A DNA stretch of 10,239 nucleotides from Chthoniobacteraceae bacterium (GTDB lineage Bacteria; Verrucomicrobiota; Verrucomicrobiia; Chthoniobacterales; Chthoniobacteraceae): NCBI GenBank assembly GCA_947478975.1, contig CANJYI010000064.1:1-10239 (forward strand). The letters are read 5' to 3'. The notes beneath the pieces are model-generated. The model did not search any database. It was given only the letters and a program-made list of their open reading frames with translations, and was not told where the DNA came from. Position 1 is the first letter of the stretch. Every line of letters starts with the position of its first letter. The position numbers were made by a program, and so were the translations under genes. Positions 7,080-10,239 of this stretch are shown piece after piece.

Positions 7080-8060
7080 ATGAGCCAATTTGCAGCAGAC
7101 TACGACTACGCCCTTCCAGAAGAGTTGATTGCGATCCGCCCTCCGGAGCAGCGGGAGGACGCCCGTATGCTCGTCCTGCACAGGACCGAAGGCCGTTGGG
7201 AGCACCGGCGCTTCACCGATTTTCCTGAGTACCTGCAGCCGGGTGATCTGGCGGTGCTCAACAACACCCGGGTCATCCGAGCCAGGGTTTACAGCGACGA
7301 CGGCCGAATGGAGTTGCTCCTTTTGGAACAAATCTCCCCCACGCGTTGGCGGTCCCTGGTCAAGCCCGGGCGCAAGCTCAGGGTGGGCAATCATTTTGTC
7401 GCCGGTGGGATCCAAGGGACAGTCCTTGAGGTTTTTGCCGATGGAGACAGGTTGCTCGAGTTTGAGCGCCCCCTTGATCTGGAGAGGGTCGGCCAGCTGC
7501 CGATCCCACCCTACCTAGGGCGGGTTCCGGAAGAGGCCGACGCCGAACGCTACCAGACGGTGTACTCTAGCGAGGAAGGTTCCGTGGCGGCTCCGACAGC
7601 CGGCTTGCACTTCACCGCCGGCATGTTGGAGCGGGTGCCGCACGCCTTCGTCACCCTGCATGTGGGCACAGGCACGTTTCGCTCGGTGCAGGTCGAACGC
7701 CTCGATGAACACCCGATGCATTCCGAGCGATACACGCTGCCCGAGGAGACGGCCCTCGCAATCGAGGCGGCCAAACGCATCGTCTCCATCGGAACGACAA
7801 GCGCCCGCGTTTTGGAAAGCTGCGCCGCAGCAGGCCGCCCGCTTTCGGCTGTGTCGGGGCGGACGGAGCTGTTTATCCGCCCGCCCTATGATTTTCGGGT
7901 GGTGGGAGCGTTGCTGACCAACTTTCACCTGCCTAAAAGCACGCTTTTGATGCTCGTCAGCGCATTGGCCGGCCGGGAACTGGTCCTGGAGGCCTACGCC
8001 GAGGCCATCCGGGAAGAGTACCGGTTCTATAGCTACGGGGATTGTATGCTGGTTGTTTGA
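7080..8060 (+). CDS. queA: S-adenosylmethionine:tRNA ribosyltransferase-isomerase
   Basis: QueA transfers and isomerises the ribosyl part of S-adenosylmethionine onto preQ1 at the wobble base of tRNAs for Asp, Asn, His and Tyr, giving epoxyqueuosine. The 326-residue product shows the family landmarks in order: DYDYALPEELIA (8-19), PGDLAVLNNTRVIRAR (54-69), PIPPYLGR (141-148), the signature APTAGLHFT (171-179), LHVGTGTF (193-200), TTSARVLES (239-247), TELFIRPPYDFRVVGALLTN (262-281), FHLPKSTLLMLVSALAG (282-298) and the closing FYSYGDCMLV (316-325). It is somewhat shorter than the E. coli enzyme (about 356 residues) but has both ends and all these motifs, so it looks complete. The ATG at 7080 is chosen because homology begins right after it; the frame stays open upstream, but that part does not resemble QueA. 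No clear Shine-Dalgarno sequence precedes it. The next gene follows after 93 bases containing two inverted repeats. Confidence 0.96.
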   Translation: MSQFAADYDYALPEELIAIRPPEQREDARMLVLHRTEGRWEHRRFTDFPEYLQPGDLAVLNNTRVIRARVYSDDGRMELLLLEQISPTRWRSLVKPGRKLRVGNHFVAGGIQGTVLEVFADGDRLLEFERPLDLERVGQLPIPPYLGRVPEEADAERYQTVYSSEEGSVAAPTAGLHFTAGMLERVPHAFVTLHVGTGTFRSVQVERLDEHPMHSERYTLPEETALAIEAAKRIVSIGTTSARVLESCAAAGRPLSAVSGRTELFIRPPYDFRVVGALLTNFHLPKSTLLMLVSALAGRELVLEAYAEAIREEYRFYSYGDCMLVV

Positions 8061-8098
8061 CAGCAGCGGCTCTTTTTCTGCTGGGAGCCCGGGGGCTC
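8061..8098 (+). other. Two adjacent inverted repeats between queA and the tolC-like gene
   Basis: Directly after the queA stop, CAGCAG (8061-8066) and CTGCTG (8078-8083) can form a 6-bp stem around an 11-base loop containing a run of T. GAGCCC (8085-8090) and GGGCTC (8093-8098) can form a second, very GC-rich hairpin with a minimal loop. No T-tract follows the second stem, so neither is a textbook intrinsic terminator. They could mark the 3' end of the queA message or protect it; whether tolC is co-transcribed with queA is left open. Confidence 0.35.
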
Positions 8099-8153
8099 TA
8101 AGTTGGGTTGGCGGTTGCATCCGTCCTCACATCCGGATCAAAGTGAGACGCCG

Positions 8154-9650
8154 ATGAAACCCCACCCCTTGGTGACTTGTGCGCTCCTTTGTGGAGCGGT
8201 CTTTCCCAGTGCAATTGCCGCACCGAACCCTGCTGCCCCTGTGAAAAGCAATGAGTCCGAGCGAGGCGGCACTGCGCTTTCTTCTGAATTTGGGACGGCG
8301 CCTCGGGTGCGGCAACTCAGCGGCCAGGTGACGCTCTCAGAAGCGGTCAACCTGGCCTTGCGTCAGAATCCCGAGGTTCTTCGGGCGCTTCGCGAAATCG
8401 AGCGGGCCCGCGGGCGAGTCGTCGAGGTGCGCGCGCAGGCGCTGCCTCATCTTTCGCTCAACACGGCCTACGATCAGATGGATCCGAAGTTGTCCATGTT
8501 TGGGGCGGGAAGGATCGGCACCCAGAACAAGTCTTGGAGCATCAGCTTGGATGTGAAGCAGGTGTTGTATTCTGGCGGAAAGGTCAGCGCTTCTATCGAA
8601 GCGGAGCGGCTTTCCCAGGACGCGCTCTACTACACCCTGCGCGATACGCTGGACAAGGTGGTGAGCCAGGTGAGGCAGCAGTTTTCCAGCGTGCTGGCAA
8701 CGCGGGGCCTCATCGGGGTGGCTGAGGAATCCGTGGAACTGGCAGCCCAGCAACTGCGCGATGCGACCAACCGCTTTGAGGCAGGCACCGTGCCGCGCTT
8801 TAACGTGCTGCGCGCCGAGGTGGAGTTGGCCAGCGTAAAGCCCGGCCTCATCCGCGCCAAAAACGACTACCTCATCGCTCGCCTCCAGCTTGCCAAGACA
8901 CTTGGGATCGACGCCGCCCCCGACGGAAAGCCCTCTTTTGAATGCATCGGAGAGCTGCAAATCAGCTACCGCCCGATGCCCTTGGTGGACGCCATCAGCC
9001 TCGGCCGCGCTCGCCGCCCTTCGCTGAAATCTCAGCGCCAGCAGATCTTGGTCGAAAAAGAGCGGCTCACCGTCGCCCGGGCCGGGTACAAGCCCCAAGT
9101 CTATGTGAGCGGCGGCTTCAAGAAGGTGAGCTCAGGCTCTGAGCTCAGCTACAACGATGCGCTCACAGGCTACTTTCTGGGAATCCGCGGTTCCTGGAAT
9201 ATTTTCGACGGACTCGAAACCAACGGTCAGGTTGCGCAGGCGAAGGCAAAGATCGAGTCCGCGATTGTGACCTACGAGGACGCGCTCCAAAGCGTGGAGC
9301 TAGAGGTCCAAAAGGCGTTTGCGGACATGCAGCAGTACCGTGAGACGGTGGAGAGTCAGCAGAAGAACGTCGAACAGGCCCGGGAGGCGCTGCGCCTTTC
9401 CCAAGAGCGTCTGGGCGCGGGGGCAGGGACGCAGTTGGAGGTGCTCGATGCGCGCGTGGCGCTGACCCGCGCCCGCACCACAGAGTTGCAGGCCCGTGCG
9501 GATTACGTGCGAACGCTCGCGGATTTTGATCGGGCTACGGCGACAGACACCGTTTACGTGGAGGTGTTTAAGGACCCTTTGGCGGCACTCGAAAAGAAGG
9601 CGTTGCACAAGGGAAAGGTGCCTGACGCCGCGGATTTGTTTAAGCCGTGA
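8154..9650 (+). CDS. TolC-family outer-membrane efflux protein
   Basis: This 498-residue product has a Sec signal peptide (about 1-23, ending in SAIAA) and the duplicated outer-membrane efflux protein (OEP) layout. The first repeat begins with VTLSEAVNLALRQNPEVLRA (59-78) and continues through long coiled-coil helices. It includes QVLYSGGKVSASIEA (136-150), a typical strand-to-helix element, and the FEAGTVPRFNVLRAEVELA stretch (208-226). The second repeat begins near 275 and shows GIRGSWNIFDGLETNGQVAQAKA (343-365) and LGAGAGTQLEVLDARVALTRARTTEL (from 420). TolC-like proteins trimerise into channels spanning the outer membrane and periplasm, as the exit duct for RND, ABC or MFS pumps or type I secretion. 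No adaptor or pump gene is in the window, so the partner is unknown. The ATG at 8154 is chosen for the signal peptide; GTGA seven bases upstream is a weak ribosome site. The stop overlaps the next gene's GTG. Confidence 0.95.
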   Translation: MKPHPLVTCALLCGAVFPSAIAAPNPAAPVKSNESERGGTALSSEFGTAPRVRQLSGQVTLSEAVNLALRQNPEVLRALREIERARGRVVEVRAQALPHLSLNTAYDQMDPKLSMFGAGRIGTQNKSWSISLDVKQVLYSGGKVSASIEAERLSQDALYYTLRDTLDKVVSQVRQQFSSVLATRGLIGVAEESVELAAQQLRDATNRFEAGTVPRFNVLRAEVELASVKPGLIRAKNDYLIARLQLAKTLGIDAAPDGKPSFECIGELQISYRPMPLVDAISLGRARRPSLKSQRQQILVEKERLTVARAGYKPQVYVSGGFKKVSSGSELSYNDALTGYFLGIRGSWNIFDGLETNGQVAQAKAKIESAIVTYEDALQSVELEVQKAFADMQQYRETVESQQKNVEQAREALRLSQERLGAGAGTQLEVLDARVALTRARTTELQARADYVRTLADFDRATATDTVYVEVFKDPLAALEKKALHKGKVPDAADLFKP

Positions 9651-10239
9651 GCACGCCCGGGCCGGCGGCTGGAGACTGGTCTGCCGCGGGGACCGTGGTT
9701 CCGGCGGAGCACAGCCCCGCGTGGGCAGGGTTAGGGGTCACGCATGCTTTTGCCGTGCGCCAACCCGGCATCCCGGTGGAGATGGAGCGGGCTGAGGCGG
9801 TGGAGCGTTTGGGGCCGGCCCACGCTGCGTTGAGAACCGAGCTTGGGCTGGCTCGGTACGGCTTTTGTTCTGCGGAACAGGTGCACGGGGCGGAAGTCGC
9901 TGTGGTCGAAGGGCCTGAGCCGGCGGATTACGCCGGAGTCGACAGCCTTGTGACTGGAAGCGAGCAGGTGTGCCTGGGGATTTACACTGCCGATTGTTGT
10001 GCCGTGTTTTTGATCGACCCACTGCGGCGGGTGATCGGTCTCGCCCACGCGGGGGCAAAGGGCACGCGGCTCGGTGTGGTCCCGGCTACGCTGCGCTGCA
10101 TGCAGGAGCAGTTCGGGTGCGAGGCGGCCGGGATCCAGGCGCTGCTCAGCCCGTGCATCCGTCCGCCCTTGTATGAGTGGGATTTCGCAGCGGAGATCCG
10201 CCGCCAACTTGCCGACGCGGGGGTGGGTTCCATCACGGA
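9647..10239 (+). CDS. pgeF: YfiH/PgeF-type polyphenol oxidase ('laccase domain') family protein (partial, 3' end outside window)
   Basis: The frame runs open from a GTG at 9647 to the window end, 197 codons plus two bases. It matches the YfiH family (formerly 'multicopper polyphenol oxidase'; FAMIN-related), whose E. coli member PgeF edits peptidoglycan precursors and whose homologues show purine nucleoside enzyme activities. The expected metal-site motifs are present: H80 in EQVHG (77-81), C117 in TADCC (114-118) and H134 in AHAGAKG (133-139). GVDSLVT (97-103) and the conserved LSPCI segment (167-171) also fit. The usual AHAGWRG reads AHAGAKG here, losing the Trp and Arg after the metal histidine. 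The GTG forms a GTGA overlap with the stop of the tolC-like gene, implying translational coupling; homology starts only near residue 30 (LGVTHAFAVRQPG). No other start of comparable quality lies between. The product should be cytoplasmic. The family call is firm; which activity it has is uncertain. Confidence 0.9.
   Translation, partial: MSTPGPAAGDWSAAGTVVPAEHSPAWAGLGVTHAFAVRQPGIPVEMERAEAVERLGPAHAALRTELGLARYGFCSAEQVHGAEVAVVEGPEPADYAGVDSLVTGSEQVCLGIYTADCCAVFLIDPLRRVIGLAHAGAKGTRLGVVPATLRCMQEQFGCEAAGIQALLSPCIRPPLYEWDFAAEIRRQLADAGVGSIT

Noticed and set aside
8103..8153. Upstream TTG start for the TolC-family gene
   Set aside because: It would place 17 polar residues ahead of the signal peptide; the ATG at 8154 gives a standard one.

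Overview
The window looks like chromosomal DNA from a GC-rich (roughly 60-65% by eye) Gram-negative bacterium of the Planctomycetota-Verrucomicrobiota group, most likely Verrucomicrobiota. The main reason is a three-gene cluster built from protein families concentrated in those phyla: a DUF1501 protein, a DUF1549/DUF1553 protein with 'planctomycete cytochrome C' motifs, and a WD40 protein with an N-terminal cytochrome domain. The PAS-AraC regulator beside it and the lack of strong Shine-Dalgarno sequences fit this but do not prove it. No tRNA, rRNA, CRISPR array, transposase or integrase was seen.

Left part (1-5850, minus strand): a compact operon, read right to left. It starts with a Tat-exported DUF1501 protein (5850-4465). 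After 67 bases comes an 830-residue secreted multidomain DUF1549/DUF1553 protein (4397-1905) with two predicted c-heme sites and two Ig-like segments. Six bases later begins a secreted cytochrome/WD40 protein with a PPC-like domain (from 1898), which runs out of the window at base 1. All three products should act outside the cytoplasm, and together they carry three predicted covalent heme sites. The family set is widespread in these phyla but has no firmly established biochemical function.

Centre (5851-7079): an 84-base divergent spacer separates the operon from a plus-strand PAS-AraC regulator (5935-6672). A -35/-10-like pair in the spacer is placed so that transcription would begin at or very near the regulator's ATG, and the -10 lies inside a near-palindrome that could be an operator. 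The regulator is therefore a candidate controller of the divergent operon and of itself. The next 407 bases have no confident gene. They contain a possible minus-strand small exported protein (6995-6636) that overlaps the regulator's 3' end.

Right part (7080-10239, plus strand): queA (queuosine tRNA modification), then a TolC-type outer-membrane efflux protein, then a YfiH/PgeF-type protein that starts inside the stop codon of the tolC-like gene (GTGA overlap) and is cut by the window end. This block is housekeeping and envelope-related, with no evident functional link to the cytochrome operon.
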